NCBI GenBank assembly: GCA_016212525.1
Contig: JACRGD010000010.1
Coordinates: 434,001 to 498,000 of the forward strand
DNA length: 64,000 nt
Source: Microcaldota archaeon
Lineage (GTDB): Archaea; Micrarchaeota; Micrarchaeia; Anstonellales; Bilamarchaeaceae
Reading direction: 5' to 3'
The notes under the pieces are model-generated. The model was not told the origin of the DNA, did not search any database, and saw nothing but the letters and a program-made list of their open reading frames with translations. Numbering within the stretch: position 1 is the first letter of the stretch; each line of letters begins with the position of its first letter. Both the position numbers and the translations under genes were made by a program. Shown here one piece after another: positions 9,541-20,013 of this stretch.

Positions 9541-9646
9541 ATAACTTTACGTCAGTAAATCCAATCAATAATAATAGATGGTGGGGTTTTTAAGGCAAAC
9601 AGATGAGCGAAAAGCAAGAAAAGATAAATAAAAATTAAAGAAAAAA

Positions 9647-11017
9647 TTAGACGTTAAAGTACTTATGGAGTTCAAGGTTGGTAACACCCATCAAAGATTC
9701 CTTATGTTGCTTCGTTTTTATCTCGACATAGTCATCAAGCAATTCAGTGGGGAAAGTACCCTTTATGAATTTCATATCGCTCGAGAGAGCAGACAACGAT
9801 TCCATGAGACTTGAGGGTAAAGACTTCTCAACCCGCTTCTTGGAGTCCTTCTCAGTTTGATCGCCTGGCTCGGTTTTGCTCTTAATTCCATCTAAACCAG
9901 CAGAAACCAGTGCAGCATACAATAGGTATGGATTGGCAGATGGGTCAGATGCCTTAAAGACGACACGCTTGACTTCCTTAACATTCTTTTTGGCACTTGG
10001 AACAAACAACAAAGATCCGGAATCAGCTGCACTCCATCCAAACTTCTTTGGATCGGCAGTCAATTTTCTATACGAATTTGGAGTTGGAGCTGCAAAGGCC
10101 ATGATCGCACTGGAGTGCTCAAGAACACCACCAATAAAGTACCGGCCACTCTGACTCAGTTGGCCATATTCCTCTTTCCCTTCATAGAAAAGATTCGAAT
10201 CGGCAGTTTTCCAAAGACTCATTGAAACATTGAGCGAATTGCCCTTCTCACCTTCGATTGGATACGGCATAAATGAAGCAGAAGCTCCAACAGTTGCAGC
10301 CAGGTTCTTGGCAACCAGCTTGAGAGTGTTTGTTGCATCAGCAGCGGATTTTAATGATCTCTCTGCCAGTTCGAACGTCTGTTGTGCTGTTGGCGATCGG
10401 CCGTGTCTGTGCGAATCGACCATCATACCAAAGTGATCTTCGAGAGTTTCTGAAACCTGATTCCTAGCGGCATACATTACATCATAGGGAGTGGCAGCAA
10501 AAGCACCATGAGTCTGATTGGCCGAAAGAGCAGATGGGCTCCATTGCGACTCGCGCGAGTCCATTAATACACCCATACCACGTGCTCGGGTATTTTTATC
10601 GACAGTCGCCCCGTCAAACATATAACAGTCAATTTCTGAACCAACAAGCGCACTCTTGATTCCGGCGGCATTAAGATTAGTTTCGATTCTCTGAGCCATG
10701 TATCGGGGGTCTTTTAGGAATCGCTCTTTGTTTCCTGCAGTAACTACATCACAGATGAGTCGGACACTTGAAGTTTCCCAGGGAAGTCTTGAGAGAGTTT
10801 CCGGATCAGGAAGCAAAACCAGATCGCCCTGTGAGGATTGACCAAACACCTCAGAAAGATCGGCAGCATAGATACCATTTCCGAAACTTGCCTCTTCTAA
10901 TTTTCGGTTTGAAATAGAAACACGATGAAGTTTACCCTTGACATCGAAGAATTGTAAATCTATCCATCTAATCTCGTTAGTTGCTACATATTTTAGCACA
11001 TCATCTATTGCAGACAC
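9647..11017 (-). CDS. glnA: Glutamine synthetase type I
   Basis: RWIDLQFFDVKGKLHRVSI...GIYAADLSEVFG...MMVDSHRHGRSPTAQQTFELAERSLKSAADATNTLKLVAKNLA, GlnA layout. Confidence 0.85.
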   Translation of the reverse strand: MSAIDDVLKYVATNEIRWIDLQFFDVKGKLHRVSISNRKLEEASFGNGIYAADLSEVFGQSSQGDLVLLPDPETLSRLPWETSSVRLICDVVTAGNKERFLKDPRYMAQRIETNLNAAGIKSALVGSEIDCYMFDGATVDKNTRARGMGVLMDSRESQWSPSALSANQTHGAFAATPYDVMYAARNQVSETLEDHFGMMVDSHRHGRSPTAQQTFELAERSLKSAADATNTLKLVAKNLAATVGASASFMPYPIEGEKGNSLNVSMSLWKTADSNLFYEGKEEYGQLSQSGRYFIGGVLEHSSAIMAFAAPTPNSYRKLTADPKKFGWSAADSGSLLFVPSAKKNVKEVKRVVFKASDPSANPYLLYAALVSAGLDGIKSKTEPGDQTEKDSKKRVEKSLPSSLMESLSALSSDMKFIKGTFPTELLDDYVEIKTKQHKESLMGVTNLELHKYFNV

Positions 11018-11125
11018 ATGACCACCTTAACGACTAATAACACTTAGACAATTTAAAAAGATTGATATCAGGACGAAAATAGGGAAAAACGCATAACTAA
11101 AAACCTAAAACTCCAAATCCAAATC

Positions 11126-12427
11126 ATGTTTGGAACTTCAGGCATCAGAGGCATCTTTGACAAAGACATAACATTAGATCTTGCCTATCGAATCGGAAAT
11201 ATATTCGCGAACGGAAAGATGACCATCGCACGGGACATCCGTGAAAGCGGACCGGCATTATTAGAGTCTACAAATGCAGGAGCAAACGAAAACGGGTCCG
11301 ACATAATCGATTTGGGAATAGTTCCAACTCCAACGGCAGCATTATCAAGTAAAAAATACAACTGCCGCTCAATCATGCTCACAGCATCGCATAATCCACC
11401 GGAATACAATGGCCTAAAACTCATCGAAAGAGGAAAGGAAATCGACAAAAAAATGGAAAAGTGGGTCGAAGCCCAGTATAAGCAAAACGTAGTTAAGAGA
11501 AACGAAAGAAAAGGTCAAAAATTCGTAGATAATCAGATAATTCAGGATCACAAAGATTTGATATTCGATCTTATCGATACCAAAGTCATCGCAAGAAAAA
11601 AACCAAAAATAGTAGTAGACTGCAATGGAGCGGCAGGAAGCATAACACCCAGCCTGCTTAGCGATCTTGGCGCACGAGTAGTAAGCCTTAACGCCTCATT
11701 AGATGGGTTTTGCAGACCATCAGAACCCAATGACGCCAACGTCGGAATGCTCAAGGCAGCAGTACGAAATAGCGGCGCAGACTTTGGAATCGCTCACGAT
11801 GGAGATGGCGATCGATGCATTGTTGTTGATGAATTAGGCGAAGCATTAGCGTTCGATGTCCAATTAGCACTGATGATCGAACATGAGATGGACGAGAGCA
11901 GAGAAAAACGAATCGTCTCGACAGTAGAATCATCACTTTTGATCCGCGAGGTAGTTGAATCCAAAGGCGGAAAGGTTGAGATAACTCCGGTTGGAAGTAC
12001 ATTCATCGGAGACTTGATGGAACATAATGGAGCAATCTTTGGCGGAGAGCCATGCGGCGAATATGTTTATCGAAAAGGAGTTCATGTCCCAGATGCTGTT
12101 TTAGCAGCGGCAAAGTTCGCTCAGATCTTTTGCCAAAGAGGCCAATTTTCAAAACTAAAAACCAGATACAAACAGAACTTCATTGCACGCGAGAAATTTG
12201 CATCTAAAGACAAATACGAAGCAATAAATCGAATAAAAGGAGAGATACAAATCGAGGGCGAGCGAAGAAACGACGATGGCATCCGAATCGATGAGCAAGA
12301 CGGCTGGTTCTTAATTCGAGCTTCAGGAACAGAACCCATCGTCAGATTAACTATGGAATACAAAACCAAAGAAAAACTCGAACGAAGATTAATAGAATTG
12401 GCTAAATTGATAAGACAGAATCACTAG
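11126..12427 (+). CDS. glmM: Phosphoglucosamine/phosphomannomutase (archaeal GlmM-like)
   Basis: MFGTSGIRGIFDKD, active-site TASHNPPEYNGLKL, metal loop AHDGDGDRC, RASGTEPIVRL. Confidence 0.88.
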   Translation: MFGTSGIRGIFDKDITLDLAYRIGNIFANGKMTIARDIRESGPALLESTNAGANENGSDIIDLGIVPTPTAALSSKKYNCRSIMLTASHNPPEYNGLKLIERGKEIDKKMEKWVEAQYKQNVVKRNERKGQKFVDNQIIQDHKDLIFDLIDTKVIARKKPKIVVDCNGAAGSITPSLLSDLGARVVSLNASLDGFCRPSEPNDANVGMLKAAVRNSGADFGIAHDGDGDRCIVVDELGEALAFDVQLALMIEHEMDESREKRIVSTVESSLLIREVVESKGGKVEITPVGSTFIGDLMEHNGAIFGGEPCGEYVYRKGVHVPDAVLAAAKFAQIFCQRGQFSKLKTRYKQNFIAREKFASKDKYEAINRIKGEIQIEGERRNDDGIRIDEQDGWFLIRASGTEPIVRLTMEYKTKEKLERRLIELAKLIRQNH

Positions 12428-12935
12428 ATTTGGCAATTTTACCCCCAAAATAAGTTCTGGAAAAAAAAGTATCGATTTCATCTACAGAAGAGATAGCAAA
12501 CAGTTCTGCAAGTTCATCTTCGGCTCTAACAACCTTAGTCGACCTATAGAATGCATCAAGACCATCGATGGAAATGCGTCGTAAAGAGGGAGAACTGGAA
12601 AGACAATAAACATCGCCAAGAGCAAGAGTCGTAACCAAAACCAGAACAGGTTTATCTGCATCAGTAATGAGAGCAGATCCAAGACAATGCAAAGCGTATG
12701 GGAAAGCACTAAAAGCCAAAAAAGAAACTGCCCGTTCAGCAGCCAAATCATCTTTGGCCGCTCGCAGATTATCCAAGAAACGCAGAATTGCAGTATCACA
12801 CATAAAAACAGTACGTCTCTCAAAAAGATCAGTATCCAACAAAGGATCGCCACCCCTATGAGTAGAATATCTTGCTGCTGCCTCGAGTTTTCGAGTTGGA
12901 GTGGAAAGAGAACGAAACGGAACAGAGGAGCACAT
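12402..12935 (-). CDS. Uncharacterized protein
   Basis: 177-aa ORF convergent with glmM (26-bp overlap). No family recognised. Confidence 0.5.
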   Translation of the reverse strand: MCSSVPFRSLSTPTRKLEAAARYSTHRGGDPLLDTDLFERRTVFMCDTAILRFLDNLRAAKDDLAAERAVSFLAFSAFPYALHCLGSALITDADKPVLVLVTTLALGDVYCLSSSPSLRRISIDGLDAFYRSTKVVRAEDELAELFAISSVDEIDTFFSRTYFGGKIAKSSDSVLSI

Positions 12936-13043
12936 GTGATAGAATAAGTAAAGGTTTGTTTTTAAAAGCTGTTATAATAGATGTTTAGGAACAATAGAAC
13001 ATAGAAACCAGAGATAAGAAGGAAAGCAGAGGAGAAATAGAGT

Positions 13044-13122
13044 GGATGCATACTGTTCAACCAAAATATCATCATTCACGCCGTAGGAAACGGCAGACTC
13101 AATTGGCCATTGGTATGCATCC
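13044..13122. ncRNA. Candidate structured RNA element
   Basis: Perfect inverted repeat GGATGCATAC (13044-13053)/GTATGCATCC (13113-13122) enclosing hairpin GCCGT-AGGAA-ACGGC (13080-13094), in a ~240-bp noncoding gap. Confidence 0.4.
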
Positions 13123-13174
13123 AAACTAAATAGGATAAAAAGATAATAAAAAGAGAAGATAAGTGCAAAGTGAA

Positions 13175-13813
13175 CTAGGATTGAGGCGGAATTCCTGCAG
13201 AATCTTCCAGAGTAATCGTAGCCTTATCAGTTGAATTATCAGTTGACTTTTCTTCAACAGAATCTGATGAGGAAGTCGAATCAGTAGAGGAATCATCTGA
13301 TTTTTCAGAAGTTTCTAAAGATCCTGAAGAATCACTAGATTTAGCATGTGAAGGATACAATGAAGGATCAACTTCTGCATAAATATTGGGTCTTCTGGTC
13401 CTGATCTGGACAGTTGCATTGAACTTCTTTTTCAAAAAGACCTTTGCAGCTTTAATGCGCTCGCCGGCTTTTCCAATGGCAATACCGCGGTCTTTCTCAT
13501 CGATAGTAAGAAGGATATTATTTTCACCCATTACGTCTCGCTCTTCATAACCATAGACCTGGATATTGAGGAAAAAGTTCTTCAAGAACTGCTCAGGAGT
13601 ATCCGCGTCTTTAATGATTATGATCTTCTTCTTAAACATCTTGGAAATTTTAGGGACATTTGCACCCTTTGGACCAAGACTCCTCGCAAGTGAATTTGGA
13701 GGAACCAAAAAAATCATGAAATTTTCAGTTTCCACATAATCAGACGGCATTATGCGGGTGATTTTTTCAAAATTAGTTATGATACTAAGATCTTTCGCGC
13801 TCAATTCAATCAT
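13175..13813 (-). CDS. nusA: Archaeal NusA-like KH-domain transcription factor
   Basis: ENFMIFLVPPNSLARSLGPKGANVPKISKMFKKK...LLTIDEKDRGIAIGKAGERIKAAKVFLKKKF (KH GxxG motifs). Located after the RNAP genes. Ser/Asp-rich C-terminal tail. Confidence 0.88.
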   Translation of the reverse strand: MIELSAKDLSIITNFEKITRIMPSDYVETENFMIFLVPPNSLARSLGPKGANVPKISKMFKKKIIIIKDADTPEQFLKNFFLNIQVYGYEERDVMGENNILLTIDEKDRGIAIGKAGERIKAAKVFLKKKFNATVQIRTRRPNIYAEVDPSLYPSHAKSSDSSGSLETSEKSDDSSTDSTSSSDSVEEKSTDNSTDKATITLEDSAGIPPQS

Positions 13814-13839
13814 TTAAATCACAAACAAAAGTAAAAAAA

Positions 13840-14277
13840 TTATTTTTTCTTGCCCATCTCCAATAGATTAGATGAACCTGCATCGTAAACCGAAAGAACA
13901 GTTACCGGGAATGGTTTTCCGCACACAGAACCCAGCTCGATCGAATTGCCATCGAACTCAAGAATCGGAGTCGAGTGAGTCTTGGAAGCTTTGACAATGC
14001 CCTCTAGCAAATTAGATGGAACATTATTCGCGATAACGAGCAATTTAGCCTTCTTTTTAAGAGAGACATTGTGTCCGAAATCAACTTTACCTGTTTCGAC
14101 AGTCAATCGGAGTGCACCTACAAGAGGACTTTCTTTCTCCTTCTTGCTCTTTCTTCTTCGAACTACTTTTCTTTCCTTCTTTGGTTTAGCTACATCTCCG
14201 GATTCTTCGTCTATTTCGTCAGATTGAACGTCTTGTTTTTCCCCAGCTTCTAAATCTTTTTCTGCCATTAAATTCAC
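13840..14277 (-). CDS. Ribosomal protein L30e with charged N-terminal extension
   Basis: LVGALRLTVETGKVDFGHNVSLKKKAKLLVIANNVPSNLLEGIVKASKTHSTPILEFDGNSIELGSVCGKPFPVTVLSVYDAGSSNLL; position between rpoA'' and nusA. Confidence 0.88.
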   Translation of the reverse strand: MNLMAEKDLEAGEKQDVQSDEIDEESGDVAKPKKERKVVRRRKSKKEKESPLVGALRLTVETGKVDFGHNVSLKKKAKLLVIANNVPSNLLEGIVKASKTHSTPILEFDGNSIELGSVCGKPFPVTVLSVYDAGSSNLLEMGKKK

Positions 14278-14316
14278 CTAAAATATTTGTATTGAGTTTG
14301 CGTTTAGCATTATCGT

Positions 14317-15450
14317 TTATTTGTGTTTCTTGTTTTTCATGACCAGTTTAATCTTTCCGGTTCCCACAGGAACAGTCTGACCAACTATGATGTTTTCGGT
14401 AACTCCGATAAGTTTTTCTTCCTCACCAAACGCACTCGCGTTGATGAGATGCTTGATCGTTTCTTCAAACGCAGCACGACCTAAGACACCGACTTTCTCA
14501 CCCGAAAGACCGTGACGCCCGATTGGCTTTATCTGACCGCAGGTTGTCATGGCATCTGCAATGAGCATGATGTGCCTTATGTCAACGGACAGTTTCTGCA
14601 AGTCCATAACATCATTTATTTCCTTGATGATGGCTTTACGCGCTGCCTCTATACCATATACTCGTTCGATCTCCTTTAAGTTGTTGGTATAGACCCGATC
14701 CGGATCAATTGCCTCATTAAGAATAGCACCAGTAACATTAAATCCGGCTGCCCGGATGAAGTATTCACCCTCACCCTTGATAACCACTGCCCTGAAAATA
14801 CCGTCGATACCCTTGACTATTGCGTCGCGGACTTTCTGACTGAGTTTTCGGACGTATTTTGCAGTGATCTTCTTTTCTTTAGTTGCAGTTGGCTCAGCAA
14901 CAGTTGCTGCGGCATCTCCTTCTTTCTTAGCCTTTGGCTTCTTTGGAGTTTTTGTTTCTTTGACGGCTTTTGCAGGTTTAAGAGTAATTACATTATCAGC
15001 AATCTTAAGATCAGGTGAGAATTCTTCGAGTGCCTTTTTGACCATATTAAAGGTAACACCCTGTGCCTTGGCATCCTTTTCACTAAATATAATATCTATA
15101 GAAAGGGAAGCAAGATCATCCTCAACCCGGGCAACATCGGAAACGAAAACTGCCGAGAGATCACGTGCTACTTTTTCAGCAGCATCCTGATCCTTTGCAT
15201 ATGCTTTCTTTAGATACATATCGATGATGGGCTTCTTTGGTTCCTTCTTTGCATCAACAATTTCAATTAGACGCGGAAGACCAGTCGGCACGTGTTCTGC
15301 AACACCTGCAAAGTGAAATGTACGCATTGTCATCTGCGTACCTGGTTCGCCGATGCTCTGTGCACAGACAACTCCGACAGCCTCGAAAGGAGGAATCGCG
15401 GATTCAAAAACCGATTTTTTCTTTGATTCTTTTTCAGTCATAAGTGTCAA
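14317..15450 (-). CDS. rpoA2: DNA-directed RNA polymerase subunit A''
   Basis: [44 protein letters not shown] and [40 protein letters not shown]. Confidence 0.97.
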   Translation of the reverse strand: MTLMTEKESKKKSVFESAIPPFEAVGVVCAQSIGEPGTQMTMRTFHFAGVAEHVPTGLPRLIEIVDAKKEPKKPIIDMYLKKAYAKDQDAAEKVARDLSAVFVSDVARVEDDLASLSIDIIFSEKDAKAQGVTFNMVKKALEEFSPDLKIADNVITLKPAKAVKETKTPKKPKAKKEGDAAATVAEPTATKEKKITAKYVRKLSQKVRDAIVKGIDGIFRAVVIKGEGEYFIRAAGFNVTGAILNEAIDPDRVYTNNLKEIERVYGIEAARKAIIKEINDVMDLQKLSVDIRHIMLIADAMTTCGQIKPIGRHGLSGEKVGVLGRAAFEETIKHLINASAFGEEEKLIGVTENIIVGQTVPVGTGKIKLVMKNKKHK

Positions 15451-15455
15451 CCTCG

Positions 15456-18116
15456 TTACGCAGTATCAACATCATCCTGCTTTGTAGATTCTACAAGTTC
15501 TGCCTTGGAAGCAAACATTGGATCTTTTGCATCTCCACCATAGATAAACTGTACGATGCTCATGTCAGCATTTCGAACAGTCTTATCCTGGAAGACAACC
15601 AAGTCCTGCAATGCATTGATCAGACGTCGCTGCATGTAACCTGAACGGGCAGTTCTAATTGCAGTGTTAACCAGAGCTTCACGGCCACCCATAGAGTGGA
15701 ACATGTATTCACCTGGGTTAAGTCCAGTATGGAACGATGCGAAAACAAAACCACGCTCGGCAGCTGCAAGTGATCCGGGTTTGTAGTATGGCAGGATTCG
15801 CTTTTTGTAGCCTCGGGTAAGTCGCTTGCTTCGAACGGACTGCTGCGCAACTAGCGCAGACATCTGGATCGCATTAAGTAACGAACCACGAGCTCCGATC
15901 TTGGCCATGATTATAGATGGGTTTGTGATTCCCAGGTCGGATTCAACAAGTTTGCCCACATCTTCTCTTGTGCGGCTTGTGATCTGCATAATCATACCTT
16001 CGAGAGTTTCCTTAAGACTCATACCAGGAGATCGCTCGAGAGATCTGCTCTTAAACTGCATTATCAGGTTCTCGACTTCCCGGTTCATCTTCGAAAGAAT
16101 CTCGGCTACCTTTTCATCTGCTTTTGGAGAAAGAGTGTAGTCTTTTAGAGACACACTAAGACCGTAGATCGAAACAGACTGAAGGGCCAGTCGGGTTGAA
16201 CTGTCTATGAATGCCCGGGTGTATTCTGGACCGTGCATAAGGAAAATCTTTTCCAAAAGTTCTCCTTCCATTGCCTTGCTTTCGATTGCACCCTTAACGA
16301 GCTTGCCGTTCTTGATAACAATTTCCTCACCAAGTTTGGATTTAACTTTGAGCGAAATGTCATCTGGGAGCAGGAGGGAAAAGAGAAGCTTTCCAGAGTA
16401 TCGCTTACCAGCGACATCCGGGTCAGGAAGTTCAGTTATACCAACACTGTAGAGCAAGTTTGTTGCCTGTTCTTTTGCAAAGCTCGTCTCATCGTGAGTC
16501 AGGAAGTAAAGTCCTGAAACGTGATCTTCCTGTGGCTTGATAATTGCGTGCCCATGTCGTGGAGAAAGAATCTGCTTCTCGACCTTCATCAGATATCTCG
16601 CTTCGGCCTGTGCTTCAGGAGTCTGAAGGATGTGAAGGTTCATTTCATCACCATCAAAGTCTGCATTGTATGGAGAAACTACAACTGGATTGAGTCGGAA
16701 AGTTTTTCCAGGCAATACTCTGATTTCATGAGCCATCATAGAAATTCTATGCAATGAAGGCTGTCGATTAAAGAGGGCAATGTCTCCATCCATGATCTGA
16801 CGCTCAAGAGTCCATCCGACCTTAAGACCGTCGGCCTGTTCTTTTCGCATCTCAGCAGTTTCGCCGACTTTCATTCTTCTCAAATCAGTACGTATGATAT
16901 AGATCGCTTTTGGATAGGCCTCAGCCATAACCAGGGTCTTACAGTATTCGAGATTCCATTCAGTAATCTGCAATGGAATAGTCAATTCTTCTGCAATTGG
17001 CAGAGGAACTCCGACTTCGTCCATCCTAAGACGTGGATCTGGAGAAATAACAGTACGAGCGGAGAAGTTAACACGCTTACCAGACAAGTTGTATCGGAAA
17101 CGTCCTTCTTTGCCCTTAAGTCTCTGTGCAAGAGTTTTAAGTGGTCTTCCTGATCGGTGTCTTGCCGGAGGAATATTTGCAGTTTCATTATCGAAGTAAG
17201 TAGTTACATGGTACTGTAAAAGTTCCCAGAGATCTTCAATAATCAACTGAGGAGCACCCGCGTTAATATTGGCTTCGAGTTTCTGGTTGATTCTTATAAT
17301 ATCGACCAGTTTGTGAGTAAGATCATCTTCTGATCGCTCACCAGTTTCCAGAGTAATTGAAGGTCTCACGTTTACTGGAGGAACAGGAAGGGCAGTAATG
17401 ATCATCCACTCGGGTCTTGAGTAAAGAGGATCAAAACCCAATTCGCGAAGATTGTCATCAGTAATTGCCGCCAATGCATCCCGGACTTCGGTTGGAAGCA
17501 TCATGTCTTTGTCCTTAAAGTAGGTAGTTGGTTTGAGTAGTTTGATTTCCGGGACATCTACGCCGCAGTGGTCGCACTTTTTAGGTGCTTTTTCTTTCTT
17601 GGTCTTTTTGTCTACGATCGCAGCTTTTTGTGCAACATCAGTAGCATCGACACCCTCGGACGAACCGGTAAGGGGGGCGATCGAAGCACCGCTTGATGGA
17701 AGCGCAACGGCAGCTGGGGCCACCTCAATAATTTCTGGCTCTAGTTCATCAACAGATTTTACCTTATTACCAAGGATCTGGTGACACGAAAGACAGGTAG
17801 ATTTGAGAACATAGTAAATGTGCTTTGCAAATTCCACATGGATAATTGGACGAACCAGTTCGATGTGTCCAAAGTGTCCAGGGCATTCCTTGACACGGCC
17901 ACCGCAGGTCTTGCAGCGAAGACCCGGATCGACGACTCCCAATCGGGTGTCTACTAAACCACCATCGATCGGGTAACCATCATCATCGTATGTGTCTGGC
18001 ACAACTATTTTTGCAGCAGACATCTTTCTGCCCATTTCTGGAGAGAAGAGCGAAAATTTTAACTTGTCAAAAACCTTTCGGATTTCAGGACTTGCGTTTG
18101 TATTCATAAGGATCAC
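15456..18116 (-). CDS. rpoA1: DNA-directed RNA polymerase subunit A'
   Basis: Catalytic [43 protein letters not shown]-terminal zinc site [18 protein letters not shown]. Confidence 0.98.
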   Translation of the reverse strand: MILMNTNASPEIRKVFDKLKFSLFSPEMGRKMSAAKIVVPDTYDDDGYPIDGGLVDTRLGVVDPGLRCKTCGGRVKECPGHFGHIELVRPIIHVEFAKHIYYVLKSTCLSCHQILGNKVKSVDELEPEIIEVAPAAVALPSSGASIAPLTGSSEGVDATDVAQKAAIVDKKTKKEKAPKKCDHCGVDVPEIKLLKPTTYFKDKDMMLPTEVRDALAAITDDNLRELGFDPLYSRPEWMIITALPVPPVNVRPSITLETGERSEDDLTHKLVDIIRINQKLEANINAGAPQLIIEDLWELLQYHVTTYFDNETANIPPARHRSGRPLKTLAQRLKGKEGRFRYNLSGKRVNFSARTVISPDPRLRMDEVGVPLPIAEELTIPLQITEWNLEYCKTLVMAEAYPKAIYIIRTDLRRMKVGETAEMRKEQADGLKVGWTLERQIMDGDIALFNRQPSLHRISMMAHEIRVLPGKTFRLNPVVVSPYNADFDGDEMNLHILQTPEAQAEARYLMKVEKQILSPRHGHAIIKPQEDHVSGLYFLTHDETSFAKEQATNLLYSVGITELPDPDVAGKRYSGKLLFSLLLPDDISLKVKSKLGEEIVIKNGKLVKGAIESKAMEGELLEKIFLMHGPEYTRAFIDSSTRLALQSVSIYGLSVSLKDYTLSPKADEKVAEILSKMNREVENLIMQFKSRSLERSPGMSLKETLEGMIMQITSRTREDVGKLVESDLGITNPSIIMAKIGARGSLLNAIQMSALVAQQSVRSKRLTRGYKKRILPYYKPGSLAAAERGFVFASFHTGLNPGEYMFHSMGGREALVNTAIRTARSGYMQRRLINALQDLVVFQDKTVRNADMSIVQFIYGGDAKDPMFASKAELVESTKQDDVDTA

Positions 18117-18162
18117 ACCAAATTTATTTCTATCGCGATCTTACCTCGATCGTTTAACCCGA

Positions 18163-20004
18163 TTACCCCTTCTCCCTCAAGATTATTCTTGGGAATATGT
18201 AGAGGGACTTGATTTCGTCCAGCAGGAGCTTGAATGCGTAGCTCATTTCCACTGGCTCTACATTTTCGCTGTCGCAGATTGGACAGATATCTTTATTTCT
18301 TGCATAATCATGTGTGGCAATCGAACCGCAGTTGGTACAAACCAGCTGGACAGTCTTATCAGACTCTTCAAGTAGTCGTTCTTTGATGAGCATGGACGCG
18401 CCATAACCGATAAGGCAGTCACGTTCCATTTCACCGAATCGAAGACCTCCTTCTCGTGCACGACCTTCAGTAGGCTGGTGAGTAAGGAGCTGAACCGGAC
18501 CACGAGATCGGACATGCATCTTGTTGGAAACCAGGTGGTGTAGTCTCTGATAATAGACAACGCCCATAAAGATCTTGGATTTGATCTGCTTTCCGGTAAT
18601 ACCATCGTAGAGGATTTCTTCGCCAGTTTCTTCGAAACCTGCTGCCTTGAGTGTTTTTTGAAATTGTTCTTCAGTATCACCTGAAAAAGCAGTTGCGTTC
18701 GCGATTATACCACCCAAAGAACCGGCTTTACCTCCAAGTGTTTCGAGCAGGTGGCCTGCAGTCATACGCGAAGGTATTGCGTGTGGATTTACTACAAGAT
18801 CAGGAGTGATACCTGATTTTGAAAATGGCATGTTTTCCTGAGGAACGAGAAGTCCTATGACTCCCTTCTGTCCGTGTCTGGACGCAAGTTTATCTCCTAC
18901 TTCAGGAACTTTACTGGATCGGATTCTGACCTTGACCATCCGGTTGCCCGAGGGGCCCTCAGTAATGAGAACAGAATCGACCTTTCCTTTTTCTCCGCTC
19001 TTAAGAGAAAGCGATGATTCCCGCTTTTTCTCTTCCACAGTTCCGAAAACTGATATTTCTTCGAGGAATCGAGGTGGTGAAGTTTTACCAACCAAAACAT
19101 CTTTGCTATCTACTTCACTCTCGGGCAAGACGATACCGTCTTCTGCGAGGTGTTTGTATGATTCATCGCCCCGGTAGCCAACGACTTCGGGGGTTGGAAG
19201 TTCGATCTTATCCTTCTGTCCTCCTGGATACATACGCTCTTCAGTTTCGTATGTCTTGAACATAGTTACGCGTTCGAGTCCCCGGTCGATTGCCGAACGG
19301 TTGACGATAATCGCATCAGCCATGTTATAGCCGTGATAACTTGTAAGAGCAACTACGCAGTTTTGACCCGCAGATTTTTCCCGAAGCTTAAGGGCTTTGT
19401 AAAGCGAGGTCTGAACTAAAGGCTCCTGTGGATATGACATAATGTAGGTTCTAGTATCATATCTCTGGAAGAAGTTTGTTGAGTATATACCCAAGGACTG
19501 CTTAGTCATAGCACAGGCCATTGTAATTCTTGGAGAAGAATTGTGTTCAGGATATGGAAGTGCACCTGCAACCACACCGAAAAGGTTTGATGAATCGACA
19601 TCCATGTGGGTGTGATCTTTGGTTATTTGAGCTTCCTTAAATGCAATAAGGCAGTTTTCTTCTTCCTGGGCATCTAGGTACTCGATAATTCCCATCTTGA
19701 CCAAGTGATTCCAGTTGATCTCGTTGTTTTTGAGCCGAGCTGCAACTTCTGAAGTCATACGGGATTTTCCATCCTCGACTACGATGTAAGGTCTTCGGAC
19801 TCTACCCTTATCAGTAAGTATGTGAAGCTCGTTAAGACGATTATTATAATAGACATTGACTTGGTTGCTAAGCTCATTCATTCTCCGGCGTTCCCGGAGG
19901 CGCTTTACAAGATTCGCGCCGTCAGTATGGGCACCAATGAATCGACCGTTAAGGAAAACCTGGGTTTTCTCATTCATCATTTTTCGTCGTGATTTTTTAA
20001 CCAT
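18163..20004 (-). CDS. rpoB1: DNA-directed RNA polymerase subunit B'
   Basis: VGDKLASRHGQKGVIGLLVPQENMPFSKSGITPDLVVNPHAIPSRMTAGHLLE and C-terminal Zn site CTNCGSI...CPICDS. Confidence 0.97.
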   Translation of the reverse strand: MVKKSRRKMMNEKTQVFLNGRFIGAHTDGANLVKRLRERRRMNELSNQVNVYYNNRLNELHILTDKGRVRRPYIVVEDGKSRMTSEVAARLKNNEINWNHLVKMGIIEYLDAQEEENCLIAFKEAQITKDHTHMDVDSSNLFGVVAGALPYPEHNSSPRITMACAMTKQSLGIYSTNFFQRYDTRTYIMSYPQEPLVQTSLYKALKLREKSAGQNCVVALTSYHGYNMADAIIVNRSAIDRGLERVTMFKTYETEERMYPGGQKDKIELPTPEVVGYRGDESYKHLAEDGIVLPESEVDSKDVLVGKTSPPRFLEEISVFGTVEEKKRESSLSLKSGEKGKVDSVLITEGPSGNRMVKVRIRSSKVPEVGDKLASRHGQKGVIGLLVPQENMPFSKSGITPDLVVNPHAIPSRMTAGHLLETLGGKAGSLGGIIANATAFSGDTEEQFQKTLKAAGFEETGEEILYDGITGKQIKSKIFMGVVYYQRLHHLVSNKMHVRSRGPVQLLTHQPTEGRAREGGLRFGEMERDCLIGYGASMLIKERLLEESDKTVQLVCTNCGSIATHDYARNKDICPICDSENVEPVEMSYAFKLLLDEIKSLYIFPRIILREKG

Positions 20005-20013
20005 AAAAACACC

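Noticed and set aside
9230-9542. Minus-strand ORFs 9230-9454 and 9306-9542
   Set aside because: Both run through the tRNA-Val gene and the hairpin region; no protein-like composition.
12667-12947. Plus-strand ORFs 12667-12861 and 12687-12947
   Set aside because: Antisense to the 12402-12935 ORF; Lys/Ser/Arg-rich with no recognisable domain. The sense ORF is itself only moderately supported.
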